Assembly (NCBI GenBank): GCA_027365515.1
Contig: DAHXMK010000027.1
Coordinates: 1-19,123, forward strand
Reading direction: 5' to 3'
DNA length: 19,123 nt
Origin: Candidatus Aminicenantota bacterium
GTDB lineage: Bacteria; Acidobacteriota; UBA4820; DSQY01
The number at the start of each line of letters is the position of its first letter. Position 1 is the stretch's first letter. Positions 1-7,266 of the stretch are shown here, piece after piece. The translations under genes and the position numbers were made by a program. The notes under the pieces were generated by a model that was given only the letters and a program-made list of their open reading frames with translations, did no database searches and had not been told where the DNA came from.

Positions 1-115
1 CGGGAAATATCTCGAGCACCCACGTCAGGCGGCCGTATGGAGAGAGGCCTGAAATGGCCAGCAGCATGACCAGCAACGCCGCGGCCGCAATCATGATGGT
101 GTCATTCTTTTTCAT
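1..115 (-). CDS. DUF2238 (YjdF-like) membrane protein, N-terminal part
   Basis: Thirty-eight codons are visible from an ATG at 113-115 to the window edge; the rest lies outside. The peptide has a basic start (MKKND), one hydrophobic helix of about 15 residues, then SGLSPYGRLTWVLEIFP. That last stretch resembles the start of DUF2238/YjdF inner-membrane proteins, which carry a hydrophobic helix followed by a SPYDRLTW-LLEV-like segment. An AGGAG lies 13 bases before the ATG, rather far for a Shine-Dalgarno. The family's function is not established. Family assignment rests on this short conserved segment only, so confidence is moderate. Confidence 0.6.
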   Translation of the reverse strand, partial: MKKNDTIMIAAAALLVMLLAISGLSPYGRLTWVLEIFP

Positions 116-190
116 GGCCTTTTCGATTCTCCTGACAGGCCTGGACGAGCCGTCTCATTTCTGATATAGGCTCTAGTAGCCTGCGCCACC

Positions 191-736
191 TCAATCGAGC
201 ATCGCCGCAATCCAGCCCTTGATCTGATCCTTCGATCCAGGCACGTTGCTTATGGAGATCATCAGAAGGCCTCCGCCGGCCGCTCCCACCCAGACGCCCT
301 TATAGGTAATCCACGCCGGGCACTTCGTCCCGATTTGGAGCCTGGAGGATTTCGTCAACAGAAGAGTCCCGTTCTTGAGCTGTTCCTTCCCGTCGGGTTC
401 GGTCTTGAGCCCGCCTATGTCGGATGGCTCCTGCTCCTGTTTGATCATCGCGGCTATGGACATTTGAGCGGCGGCATCCGTCATTGCCGTCCAGCTGTAA
501 CCAAGGTGGATGTCGGGATCAACGAAGATACAGCTCTTGGCATTGTGCGGCTTCTTGGCTTCGAAGCCGACCTGCGTCGGATAGTTCATCTTGGTGCCCA
601 CGACGAACCCTGGAGGAAGCTTCGCGAGAGGAGGCTCCGGCTGGCAATCCACGGCCAGGGGAACAACGCACGCGCCGAACGCCAGGATCCACACGCTCTT
701 GCCGATCGAGAACCATTTTTTGCTTGCCGATGTCAT
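191..736 (-). CDS. small secreted protein of unknown function
   Basis: A 181-residue protein. The frame is open further upstream, but the start at 736 (MTSASKKW) is favoured by AAAGGAGGG about 7 bases before it and because the ATG overlaps the stop of the preceding DUF1287 gene (ATGA arrangement), implying translational coupling. Residues 1-30 look like a signal sequence: basic start, then a hydrophobic run from about residue 11 to 28. A Cys follows at the end of that run (AVDC), but it is not a good lipobox, so secretion by signal peptidase I is more likely than lipidation. The mature part is about 150 residues with two or three further Cys and a C-terminal Gly-rich hydrophobic stretch. I do not recognise a family. 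It is last in the operon-like run 2433-736. Confidence 0.7.
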   Translation of the reverse strand: MTSASKKWFSIGKSVWILAFGACVVPLAVDCQPEPPLAKLPPGFVVGTKMNYPTQVGFEAKKPHNAKSCIFVDPDIHLGYSWTAMTDAAAQMSIAAMIKQEQEPSDIGGLKTEPDGKEQLKNGTLLLTKSSRLQIGTKCPAWITYKGVWVGAAGGGLLMISISNVPGSKDQIKGWIAAMLD

Positions 737-1353
737 CGCCCTTCCCTCCTTTGCAGGAAATACCTGTAGTGGCCGGTGATATTGTAGGCGAAGAGGACGT
801 CCTCTTCTTTCGTTCCCTCTCCGATGTTGTGGATCACGAGCGGGCGCTCGCGGCCATCGGACCACCGGTCCGACACAAGGCCTATGTGCGGGTAGCCCGA
901 AGGAAGAAGCCACGTGACGATGTCGCCTGGAAGATAATCGGCGGGCTTGCCGGACGGCCTCAGCGAAATCCCGTGGCGCTTGAAGAAGACGGCGAGGTTG
1001 GGGACGCGCCTGTGGTCAATGTTGGCGTCGGGGCGCGAGAGGCCCCACGTTTTGGGATATGCGCCGAAGGCGGACTCCATGTCCTCGTGGACGAGCTTCT
1101 GAAGGTCAACGCCGGCGGCCCTGAAGGCCCTGACGAGAACGTCGGTGCAGACTCCGCGCTCCAGAGGAACGTCTCCGCCGGGATAGGCGATTTGTTTGTA
1201 TGAGCCGTCGTAAATCACCGTCCTGCCGATCTGCGCCCTCGCTGCGGCCAGAACCGCGCCGATGATGTTTTCGCGCGCGGGCTGGGCGCTTGTCGCCGCC
1301 GCCGCAAGAATCATGGCGGCCCTGGCAAGCAGGCTGGCGCGCGTTCTCGTCAT
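733..1353 (-). CDS. DUF1287 family secreted protein
   Basis: A 206-residue protein recognised by the hallmark order of DUF1287 motifs: GGDVPLERGVCTDVLVRAFR, LQKLVHEDM, WGLSRPDANIDHRRVPNL, DYLPGDIVTW, PHIGLVSD, VIHNIG and ITGHYRYF. The family is thought to be related to papain-like NlpC/P60 peptidases; the Cys of GVCTD and the His of PHIG are plausible catalytic residues, but the reaction is unknown. Residues 1-23 form a signal peptide with an Ala-rich core and probable cleavage after TSA. The frame stays open up to 2073, but that extension runs through the next gene and has no protein-like composition; the ATG at 1353 is preceded by GGAGCC five to six bases upstream and starts exactly at the signal peptide. 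The downstream gene overlaps its stop by four bases. Confidence 0.88.
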   Translation of the reverse strand: MTRTRASLLARAAMILAAAATSAQPARENIIGAVLAAARAQIGRTVIYDGSYKQIAYPGGDVPLERGVCTDVLVRAFRAAGVDLQKLVHEDMESAFGAYPKTWGLSRPDANIDHRRVPNLAVFFKRHGISLRPSGKPADYLPGDIVTWLLPSGYPHIGLVSDRWSDGRERPLVIHNIGEGTKEEDVLFAYNITGHYRYFLQRREGR

Positions 1354-1385
1354 GATGGCTCCGTTCCTATCGGCGCTTCCTGTTC

Positions 1386-1976
1386 TTACAATAGAAATGG
1401 GATAAGCCGCTTCGTCCTGGACATATAGAGGCGGTAGGGTTCCCCGATCGTTTCGAGCAGCGCCTTCTCCTCGGCCCTGATGCGGAACGTGTAGACCAGG
1501 CAGGGCGCCGCGAAGAGTATCGCCATGCTCAGCCAGTTGCCGAACGCGACGCCGACGCCGCCGAGAACCATGAAGCCGGCGGCGTATGAGGGATGGCGGA
1601 CCAGGCGGTAAGGACCGCTTTGAATCACCGGCTGGCCTGGCGTGACTATGACGGCCCCTTTGAAGTATTCTCCGAGCGCGGCGAAGCACGCCCTGCGAAG
1701 GATGCCGCCCGCCAACAACAGCGCCGTGCCCGATATTAAGAGTGTTTTCGGCCACGGGGCGCTGAATGGTGAAAGGAAGGAGACGGCGGCTCCCGCCCAG
1801 AGGGCGAGGTTGTTGACCATGATGATCAGCTTGAGCGTGCCGCGGTCCTGCGACGACGAACCCAACCCCTTCGACCGTTGAATCAGCAGGAACTCCGGCA
1901 CGAAGACCCAAGCGAAGACGGGCCAGAACAACAGCGCCCATGGCCAGCAAAACAATAAAGGGATACTGATTCTCAT
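1386..1976 (-). CDS. isoprenylcysteine carboxyl methyltransferase-like membrane protein
   Basis: A 196-residue integral membrane protein of the ICMT/PEMT-type phospholipid methyltransferase superfamily. Four to five hydrophobic helices occupy residues 1-160. The diagnostic cytoplasmic motif GPYRLVRHPSYAAG at about residues 122-135 and the C-terminal ALLETIGEPYRLYMSRTKRLIPFL, with its EE/EPY elements, form the S-adenosylmethionine-binding end in characterised relatives. Bacterial members are usually annotated as isoprenylcysteine carboxylmethyltransferase family proteins, but their substrates (lipids, small thiols, others) are mostly unknown. It sits 21 bases after the 121-residue gene and 32 bases before the DUF1287 gene, so an operon is likely. 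No clear Shine-Dalgarno precedes the ATG. A second, divergent member is carried by the integron cassette at 7428-7889. Confidence 0.85.
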   Translation of the reverse strand: MRISIPLLFCWPWALLFWPVFAWVFVPEFLLIQRSKGLGSSSQDRGTLKLIIMVNNLALWAGAAVSFLSPFSAPWPKTLLISGTALLLAGGILRRACFAALGEYFKGAVIVTPGQPVIQSGPYRLVRHPSYAAGFMVLGGVGVAFGNWLSMAILFAAPCLVYTFRIRAEEKALLETIGEPYRLYMSRTKRLIPFLL

Positions 1977-1997
1977 GATTTGCGCCGCTTTCCCGCT

Positions 1998-2363
1998 TTA
2001 TGGCCGCAACAACGCCAGCACTTTTTCGATTTGAGCCTTGTGGTGGGCGACTATATCGCCTGGGGTGCCCCACGTCGAGGCCTTACTGGCCAGTCGCGCG
2101 ACCACGCTGCCGAGCCCGGCCTTGGTGGGCGCATCATAATTCTGTTCGGCTTCCTTGAAAGCAAGGCGAACGGCGGATCTCACCGTCCCCATCAACTGGT
2201 CGTCGTTCTGCTTCTGACCCAGGTGTTCGCTTGCCCTTGCGAAGGTCTCTTTCTGTGCCTCGAAGAAACACTTCACTATAAGGTCCCTCGCCTTCGCGGG
2301 CGACATTTCCTTGAGATCATCCTGGGTGACGTGCCAACGCTTGTATTCCTTCCTTTCTGTCAT
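1998..2363 (-). CDS. hypothetical small helical protein
   Basis: A 121-residue soluble protein rich in Lys, Glu and Ala, predicted mainly helical by composition, starting MTERKEYKRWHVTQDDLKEMSP. No signal sequence or membrane helix is seen, and there is one Cys. A Gly/Thr-containing turn (KASTWGTPGDIV) separates a long N-terminal helical part from a short C-terminal helix ending in ALLRP. The ATG at 2363 is preceded by GGGGAGG about seven bases upstream. It lies 69 bases downstream of the HerA-like ATPase gene and 21 bases upstream of the ICMT-like gene, so co-transcription is likely. I do not recognise the family and assign no function. Confidence 0.75.
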   Translation of the reverse strand: MTERKEYKRWHVTQDDLKEMSPAKARDLIVKCFFEAQKETFARASEHLGQKQNDDQLMGTVRSAVRLAFKEAEQNYDAPTKAGLGSVVARLASKASTWGTPGDIVAHHKAQIEKVLALLRP

Positions 2364-2432
2364 CGTGGCCTCCCCTTTTCAGTCTTCTCCACAATAATAA
2401 GCCCATGCGATCGTCCAGCGATGGCCTGATAT

Positions 2433-3920
2433 TCATCGCCGAGAGCCGCCGAAGATTCCTCCGAGCACCCCTCGCATTATCTGCCGCCCAAGCTGGCTGC
2501 CCACCGTGCGCACCGTCTGCTTGGCGAGCGTTTCCACCATGCCTTGTCTTCGGCTCGTCCCCCAAAGCATGTCGCCGATGACGCCCCGCTTCTCCGGCGG
2601 CTTCTGGGCCTGCGCGCCACCCGCTTCTTGAGGAGCCGGTTGTTTCGCCGCGGCGCGCCTGCCGAGAATCTCGAAGGCCGATTCCCTGTTCACGGGCTTG
2701 TCGTACTTGCCGCCGACGGGGCTTCTTCCCATCACGGCGGCCCTTTCATCCGGCGTTATGGCTCCCATTCTGCACCTGGGCGGACAAATCAGCGCGCGCT
2801 CCACCGGCATTGGAACGCCTTTCTCCTGAAGCGTCGAGACGAGCGCTTCTCCGACGCCCAGTTGGGAGATGACGCTGGCGACGTCGAGCTTGGGGTTCGA
2901 CGCGAAGGTCTCGGCCGACGTCCGCGCCGCCTTCTGGTCCCTCGGGGTGTAGGCGCGCAGGGCGTGCTGAATGCGGTTGCCCAACTGGCCGAGGATTTCG
3001 CCAGGCACGTCGTCGGGGAACTGCGAGCAGAAATAGACTCCTACGCCTTTCGACCTGATGAGCCTGACCACCTGCTCGACTTTCTGGCGAAGCGCCGGCG
3101 GCGCGTCGTCAAAGAGCAGGTGGGACTCGTCGAAGAAGAAGACGGCTTTCGGCTTGTCGAGGTCCCCCACCTCCGGCAAGTGCTCGAACAACTCCGAGAG
3201 GAGCCAAAGCAGGAAGCTAGAGTAGAGGCGCGGCTTCAGGACGATCTGATCGGCTGCGAGGATGCTGATTATGCCCCGCCCGCTCAAATCGGTCCTAAGC
3301 AGATCGTTGATCTCCAGGGCCGGCTCGCCGAAGAGCGCCGTTCCTCCTTCCCTTTCCAGGGCGAGCATCGCCCGCTGAATAGCCGCGACCGACTGCGTGC
3401 TCACGAGGCCGTACTGCGATGAGACCTCGCTCTTGTTCTCGGAGATGAATCCAAGCAGGGCGCGAAGGTCGTCGAAGTCAAGGAGCAGGAGGCCCTGCTC
3501 GTCGGCCAGCTTGAAGGCTATCTCAAGCATTCCCTCCTGCGTGTCGTTGATTTCGAGGACGCGCGCCAGAAGGCTCGGCCCCATCTCGCTTATCGTGGCG
3601 CGCACCGGATGGCCGCTCTTGCCGTAGATGTCCCAGAAGATGACCGGGCTGGCTTCGCTGGCGTATCCCTCCACGCCGGTTTGCGCCACGCGCTGCTGGA
3701 TTTTGTCGTTGAGGACGCCCGGCGCGGCCAGGCCGGCTACGTCGCCTTTCACGTCGGCCATGAAGACCGGCACGCCCATGCGCGAGAAGCCCTCGGCCAG
3801 CACCAGCAGTGAAATGGTCTTCCCCGTTCCGGTCGCGCCTGCGACCATGCCATGGCGGTTGCCGTACTTCGCGAGCAGGTAAACCGGCTGTTCGCCCTTT
3901 CCGATCAGAATCTGGTCCAC
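2433..3920 (-). CDS. yjgR: HerA-like P-loop ATPase, DUF853 (YjgR) family
   Basis: A 495-residue soluble ATPase. The Walker A motif GATGTGKT is at residues 28-35, MADVKGD at 54-60 and the Walker B AVFFFDESH at 259-267, followed by SKGVGVYFCSQFPDDVP (sensor region) and NRIQHALRAYTPRDQKAAR, a likely arginine-finger segment. This order and the length near 500 are those of DUF853/YjgR proteins, HerA/FtsK-superfamily ATPases that lack the N-terminal HAS barrel of true HerA and whose cellular role is not settled. The C-terminal 90 residues (about 405-495) contain a Pro/Ala/Gln-rich linker and a basic Gly-rich tail. The start is a GTG at 3918-3920 with AAGGAG seven bases upstream. It heads the minus-strand run that continues through the genes ending at 1998, 1386, 733 and 191. 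The symbol is by family resemblance. Confidence 0.92.
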   Translation of the reverse strand: MDQILIGKGEQPVYLLAKYGNRHGMVAGATGTGKTISLLVLAEGFSRMGVPVFMADVKGDVAGLAAPGVLNDKIQQRVAQTGVEGYASEASPVIFWDIYGKSGHPVRATISEMGPSLLARVLEINDTQEGMLEIAFKLADEQGLLLLDFDDLRALLGFISENKSEVSSQYGLVSTQSVAAIQRAMLALEREGGTALFGEPALEINDLLRTDLSGRGIISILAADQIVLKPRLYSSFLLWLLSELFEHLPEVGDLDKPKAVFFFDESHLLFDDAPPALRQKVEQVVRLIRSKGVGVYFCSQFPDDVPGEILGQLGNRIQHALRAYTPRDQKAARTSAETFASNPKLDVASVISQLGVGEALVSTLQEKGVPMPVERALICPPRCRMGAITPDERAAVMGRSPVGGKYDKPVNRESAFEILGRRAAAKQPAPQEAGGAQAQKPPEKRGVIGDMLWGTSRRQGMVETLAKQTVRTVGSQLGRQIMRGVLGGIFGGSRR

Positions 3921-3993
3921 GCGTCATCTCCTTCGGGCCGCATCGGGCCTTCGCCAACGACCATTGCTCGCGCCTTGGATCATCGGGCGCGAC

Positions 3994-4380
3994 TCATGAC
4001 ATTGAAGCGCCATGCTCCGCCAACAGCTTCTTCAGGACCGAGCGGTGGCACCTTTTTTCATCGGCGCAATAACATCCCACCGAAAGATCGGCTTGGCGGG
4101 AAAGCGCTGCAAGCAGAGCCAGAAGCCTTTCCGCTTCTGGCCTCTTCATCTCGGCGCGGTAGCGCCTCTCGAACGCCGCCCAGGCCCGCTCGTCCTTTGC
4201 GGCCTGCGCTTCCTTGACCAGCTTTTCGGAAGGGGCGAGCTCTGGAAGCCAGACGTCATAGAAGTCACGGGAGGCGTGCTCGCTTTTCGGCACTCCGCGC
4301 GGCGGGCGGCGCACCGTCCCAATGCGCAGTCCCTCGCCCGCGCTCCTTGGGGTTCCAAGCCTAACGACTCGAATCGCCAT
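3994..4380 (-). CDS. DUF488 family protein (YeaO-like)
   Basis: A 128-residue protein of the DUF488 family. It carries the conserved FYDVWLPELAPSEKLVK segment at about residues 40-56, a middle helical region with FERRYRAEMKRPEAERLL, and the C-terminal signature LSVGCYCADEKRCHRSVLKKLL, where the C-x-C-x5-C-H-R cluster is the most conserved part of the family. That cluster suggests a thiol-dependent or metal-binding site, but no reaction has been established. The ATG at 4380 has an excellent Shine-Dalgarno (AGGAGGAGG) immediately upstream. It stands alone, with 73 bases to the ATPase gene downstream and about 100 bases to the preceding gene. Confidence 0.88.
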   Translation of the reverse strand: MAIRVVRLGTPRSAGEGLRIGTVRRPPRGVPKSEHASRDFYDVWLPELAPSEKLVKEAQAAKDERAWAAFERRYRAEMKRPEAERLLALLAALSRQADLSVGCYCADEKRCHRSVLKKLLAEHGASMS

Positions 4381-4478
4381 CGCCTCCTCCTTAGATCATG
4401 CCTAGCCCCACGCAACCTTGCCGAGCCACGGCGTTCAACGGCTTCTCGCATGGCCCGCTCGGACATTTCGATTTGGAC

Positions 4479-4907
4479 TCACCCCTTCTCCCATTCCCGC
4501 TTAGGGCCGGGAACCATTCGGAAAAGAGGATGCGCCTCCGGGATGGCTAGCTCCTTCCAGCGCCGCCAGATATTTGGAGAGCGCTTCTTCAGCTTCGCCT
4601 GAAGATGGCCCCATTCGAACATCAACTGGCCTTCATTCTCGTTCATCTTAACGCGGCCTGGTGCGAGGCTGATCCTTGAGTGGTCGAAACTGTAACCGCG
4701 CGCCTTGGCCTCATCGTAGATCGGCCACAGGTATGAGGCGATCAATCGAGGCGGGTCGCGATGGGCAAGGAACCGCTCAAGCTGGGGGTGGCGCTTGTAG
4801 CCCTTCGTCCGTCCTGCAATAACGGCTTGCGCGAGAAGCCCCTCCCGCCACGCGGCGACGAGCCCTTGCGCATCGAGATATTTGGGGTGGACCGTCCAGA
4901 GCCTCAT
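4479..4907 (-). CDS. pyrimidine dimer DNA glycosylase / endonuclease V family protein
   Basis: A 142-residue protein. The N-terminus MRLWTVHPKYLDAQGLVAAWREGLLAQ, then AGRTKGYKRHPQLERF, is the conserved block of the Pyr_excise family, which includes phage T4 endonuclease V (DenV). In DenV the residue after the initiator Met acts as the nucleophile and a Glu assists; the equivalent here would be the N-terminal region and the Glu of AWREGLL, but this is by analogy. Length matches the family (about 140). The C-terminal part holds LMFEWGHLQAKLKKRSPNIWRRW. Such bacterial proteins are annotated as dimer glycosylases from homology; few have been assayed. The start at 4907 is fixed by the conserved MRLW; the GATGAGG upstream is only one base away, so its ribosome binding site is weak. 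Confidence 0.85.
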   Translation of the reverse strand: MRLWTVHPKYLDAQGLVAAWREGLLAQAVIAGRTKGYKRHPQLERFLAHRDPPRLIASYLWPIYDEAKARGYSFDHSRISLAPGRVKMNENEGQLMFEWGHLQAKLKKRSPNIWRRWKELAIPEAHPLFRMVPGPKREWEKG

Positions 4908-5059
4908 GCCTCATCCATTAGACCTCATGGCTCAGGAAGCGTCAAGCGCGGCGGGCGAAGGCTTGCACTTCTTCAAAGGCTCAGCTTCTTGGCCTTCATT
5001 CTCTCCAAGCCTGTGCCCGGGGTTCTTGGGCGCCGCCTTGCCAGCCAAAATCGTTCCAC

Positions 5060-5695
5060 TCAACGCAGAGCCGTCATTGCCATTAGAAGCTGGGCTGCGT
5101 AGTAGAGAGGCAGGCCAACGGCGCGGTTGGGCCAGGCGGGCGCTACGAAGCGGTCTCTCGCCACGGCCGCGTCGGAAGCCGCAAAGAGGATCGCGCCAAC
5201 GAGCGGCAACGGATCGCGCATGATGGCCGAAGCCGACGCCGCGAGAACCGTCATGCAGGAAATCGCGAGGATGTAAGCCGGCACCGCGAATTTGAAAGCG
5301 CCGGACAAGCTAGGGCCAAGCCAGCGGTAGAGGGCGAGCGCGACCACGGCCATCGCCGCCGACGCGAGGGCGATCGCCGTCGTTGAAATGCCCCGCGAAA
5401 TAAAGGCCGCGCAGTATGCGAGATGGGCGAGGAGGAAGGAGGCCATGCCAAGAAGAAAGAAATGGCGGCGGTTCTTGGGGATGAGAAGCAAATCTCCGAG
5501 CCACGAGAACGCGAGCGCCAGAAGAACCAACCTCCCGTACCCGGAGGCAAACGCGCCGGCGGCGATGCCGGCGCCGACAAAAGCCGAGGAAGCAATTCCC
5601 TTGAAAATGGAGACGCCGATTCTTGAATCGCCTCGCTCACTTGCCACCAGGCAAAGACAGGATACAGCCGTAATGAGAGCGAAGAGAATCAGCAT
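5060..5695 (-). CDS. YhhN/TMEM86 family membrane protein (lysoplasmalogenase-like)
   Basis: A 211-residue polytopic membrane protein with about seven or eight hydrophobic helices. The family markers are SWLGDLLL at about residues 64-71, LLAHLAYCAAF at 88-98 and AASDAAVARDRF at 171-182, whose Asp, His and Asp/Arg residues are the conserved polar positions of YhhN proteins. The eukaryotic relative TMEM86B is a lysoplasmalogenase and a bacterial member has been reported with such activity, so a lysolipid vinyl-ether hydrolase is a reasonable guess; the substrate here is unproven. No good Shine-Dalgarno precedes the ATG. The left end of the RAYT element lies only 40 bases upstream of the start, so the original promoter may have been displaced. 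Confidence 0.85.
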   Translation of the reverse strand: MLILFALITAVSCLCLVASERGDSRIGVSIFKGIASSAFVGAGIAAGAFASGYGRLVLLALAFSWLGDLLLIPKNRRHFFLLGMASFLLAHLAYCAAFISRGISTTAIALASAAMAVVALALYRWLGPSLSGAFKFAVPAYILAISCMTVLAASASAIMRDPLPLVGAILFAASDAAVARDRFVAPAWPNRAVGLPLYYAAQLLMAMTALR

Positions 5696-5734
5696 CTAGT
5701 AATGTCCGTCATCACAGAGGCCTTGAAGGACACA

Positions 5735-5762
5735 TAGGGGTCAGGTCTTGTGTTGCCACATT
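5735..5762 (+). repeat. RAYT element left inverted repeat
   Basis: Begins TAGGGGTCAGGTCTTG and ends TGCCACATT. It matches the reverse complement of 6716-6743 at 26 of 28 positions; the two mismatches are adjacent, in the middle. Confidence 0.85.
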
Positions 5763-5776
5763 ACGTTCCATTCGCC

Positions 5777-6634
5777 TTAGTCCTTGCCGTTCACAATCCG
5801 GCTGACAGTGCTGTAGTGCACGCCGAGGGCCAGGGCAATCTCCGATAGACGGTAGCCGTGTTTCGCGTAAGCCTCGATGGCCGCGCGTTTCCGGGCCGTT
5901 GGATCCGCAAGCACCTCTTTGTTGAAGAGCGTCTTTAGGGATGGCCGGCCCACCATACGCTGCGCTCTGGGGTGCTCCTTCAGTGCCCCCTTCTCCCCGA
6001 TCCGCTTGCGTACCTCGCTCAGGAACTCCTCTGATCCAATCGCAAGGCCGCCGGCTGGCATCACCTCCCTGCCTCGAACCAATAGGCCCTCCGCCACGAA
6101 GCGCTTGTAGGCTTCCGCCGCCTGTTTCCTCCCGCGCCCATACTGCCCAAGCACCCAATCGGTCGTCAAAAAGGGTGGAGTCTCATCCAGCCCAACTGTC
6201 GCCCGGTAGCTCGACCAGTGCCACTGCTCCGGCCGGTGAACCTTCATCCCTCGCGCGCGCACTGGATTGAGAACGACGTACCGGCACAATTCGAGAAGAT
6301 GTGACTGCTTCTCCAAGAGTACCGCGCCAAATCTTCCCTGGAAGACGTGCCCGCAGCGCCCGTGGCGCCGGTTGAAAGCCTGCGTATACTCGCCGTTCAG
6401 CCCGCGCATCCCGAGGGAGAGGTTCGCCTGAGGCGTCTCGACCAGCAGGTGGTAGTGGTTGCCCATCAAGCAGTAGGCGTGGACCACCCAGCCTCGCTGC
6501 TTAACCGCCTTCGCCAAGACATCGAGAAAGCGGGTCCGGTCCTTGTCGTCCAGGAAGACCGCCTGCCTCCCGTTTCCCCGGCTCGTGACGTGATACACGG
6601 CACCCGCATACTCCACCCTCAGCGGACGCGCCAT
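5777..6634 (-). CDS. REP-associated tyrosine transposase (RAYT, Y1_Tnp/HUH family)
   Basis: A 285-residue transposase related to IS200/IS605 TnpA. The N-terminus MARPLRVEYAGAVYHVTSRG is typical of RAYTs. The HUH metal-binding motif is in GNHYHLLVE (His60, His62), and the probable catalytic tyrosine is Tyr119 in CRYVVLNPVRAR. NRRHGRCGHVFQGRF at 88-102 is another family block. The extra C-terminal domain (about 235-285; RLSEIALALGVHYSTVSRIVNG) is a helix-turn-helix resembling DnaA/Trp-repressor-type DNA binding, seen in many longer RAYTs. Catalysis in the family is single-strand DNA cleavage and joining at hairpins. The ATG follows GGGAGGGGAGG almost directly. Nothing suggests inactivation. Its flanking inverted repeats are listed separately. 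Confidence 0.93.
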   Translation of the reverse strand: MARPLRVEYAGAVYHVTSRGNGRQAVFLDDKDRTRFLDVLAKAVKQRGWVVHAYCLMGNHYHLLVETPQANLSLGMRGLNGEYTQAFNRRHGRCGHVFQGRFGAVLLEKQSHLLELCRYVVLNPVRARGMKVHRPEQWHWSSYRATVGLDETPPFLTTDWVLGQYGRGRKQAAEAYKRFVAEGLLVRGREVMPAGGLAIGSEEFLSEVRKRIGEKGALKEHPRAQRMVGRPSLKTLFNKEVLADPTARKRAAIEAYAKHGYRLSEIALALGVHYSTVSRIVNGKD

Positions 6635-6715
6635 CCTCCCCTCCCTCTCGGAAGTGGCTACGCGAACTCAGCACCTGCCAACCCAGCAGGAGCCGGAGAG
6701 AAGCTTATCAGAGAC

Positions 6716-6743
6716 AATGTGGCATTACAAGACCTGACCCCTA
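6716..6743 (-). repeat. RAYT element right inverted repeat
   Basis: Partner of 5735-5762. Its outermost three bases, read on the minus strand as TAG, are also the stop codon of hicB. Confidence 0.85.
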
Positions 6744-6956
6744 CTCCGGAATTGCTATGAATTCTGCGATTGTATGCGGCTTGGGGACGGGGAGACGATC
6801 TTCTCGAAGACCGCGGATGTGCATTTGAATAGCCTTGTGCATGTTTTCGGCGGCCTGCTCTCTTGTTCTGCCTGTTGCCACGCAGCCAGGAAGGTCCGGA
6901 GAGTATGCGGAGAAATTGCTTTCTGCCTTCTCGATTACTACTAGGAAACGGTACAT
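6741..6956 (-). CDS. hicB: HicB-family antitoxin, 3' end completed by RAYT insertion
   Basis: A 71-residue HicB antitoxin: MYRFLVVIEKAESNFSAYSPDLPGC, then TREQAAENMHKAIQMHIRGL and PVPKPHTIAEFIAIP. This is the partial RNase H-like fold that binds and neutralises HicA and often represses the operon. GGTGA seven bases before the ATG is its ribosome binding site. It follows hicA by 12 bases, the usual hicA-hicB order. The stop codon TAG lies inside the right inverted repeat of the RAYT element, so the native last residue or residues and stop were probably replaced. Relatives commonly end shortly after this point, so little has been lost and function is probably kept. No extra C-terminal DNA-binding domain is present. 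Confidence 0.9.
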   Translation of the reverse strand: MYRFLVVIEKAESNFSAYSPDLPGCVATGRTREQAAENMHKAIQMHIRGLREDRLPVPKPHTIAEFIAIPE

Positions 6957-6968
6957 GACCGATTCACC

Positions 6969-7169
6969 CTACTTTCTGCCCGGCTTCTTGATTTGGGCCT
7001 GCTTGAAAATGCTGCCAAGCGTTCCAGGTGCGAGGTCGTCACCGGGATGGCCTGCAATGGTTACTCGACCAGGCTTGGTTGGATGTTTGAATTGTCTGTG
7101 ACTTCCTTCGCGCACAACTTGATACCAACCGTCCTTCTCTATGATCTTCAGAACATCGCGAACCTTCAC
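6969..7169 (-). CDS. hicA: HicA-family mRNA interferase toxin
   Basis: A 66-residue toxin with the double-stranded-RNA-binding-like HicA fold. The catalytic His24 lies in GSHRQFKHP, followed by GRVTIAGHPGDDLAPGTLGSIFKQAQI, the conserved family block. HicA cleaves mRNA and is silenced by HicB, encoded 12 bases downstream. The start chosen is the GTG at 7167-7169 (reading M-K-V-R-D) because GAGG stands five bases before it and family members usually begin this way; a GTG at 7175 would add two residues but lacks a spaced ribosome binding site. A strong promoter is at 7188-7216. The pair lies just beyond the decayed last attC of the cassette array, so it may be a former cassette with its own promoter. 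Confidence 0.92.
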   Translation of the reverse strand: MKVRDVLKIIEKDGWYQVVREGSHRQFKHPTKPGRVTIAGHPGDDLAPGTLGSIFKQAQIKKPGRK

Positions 7170-7187
7170 CGCCACCTCTCAGGCTAA

Positions 7188-7216
7188 ATGATAAGACGCG
7201 TAGAAGCTTGGGTCAA
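7188..7216 (-). promoter_or_regulatory. sigma70-type promoter of hicA-hicB
   Basis: On the minus strand TTGACC (7211-7216) and TATCAT (7188-7193) are separated by exactly 17 bases, and the -10 lies about 20 bases before the hicA start. Near-consensus boxes with ideal spacing. No clear operator palindrome was seen in it. Confidence 0.75.
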
Positions 7217-7266
7217 GTCTGCTCTGAGGGCGCCCCGCCAACCGGGCCCAGACCTCTTTTGCGAAG

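Larger units (their letters stand above)
5735..6743. mobile_element. RAYT element bounded by 28-base inverted repeats
   Basis: The transposase gene at 5777-6634 is enclosed by near-identical inverted sequences at 5735-5762 and 6716-6743. Reading inward from each end, both give TAGGGGTCAGGTCTTGT, two variable bases, then TGCCACATT: 26 of 28 positions agree. The left copy starts 40 bases before the YhhN gene start and the right copy runs through the hicB stop codon. No flanking target duplication is obvious. Single-copy RAYT genes flanked by inverted terminal sequences are known; that this unit moves as a whole is inference from its bounded structure. Confidence 0.8.

Noticed and set aside
484..1203. 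239-codon plus-strand frame over the DUF1287 gene
   Set aside because: Antisense to a recognisable secreted protein; no domain features.
1354..2073. N-terminal extension of the DUF1287 protein to 446 residues
   Set aside because: It would overlap the ICMT-like gene fully and bury the signal peptide; the internal ATG has a ribosome binding site.
2544..3422. 292-codon plus-strand frame over the HerA-like ATPase gene
   Set aside because: Antisense to a clear P-loop ATPase, Arg/Pro-rich composition and no ribosome binding site.
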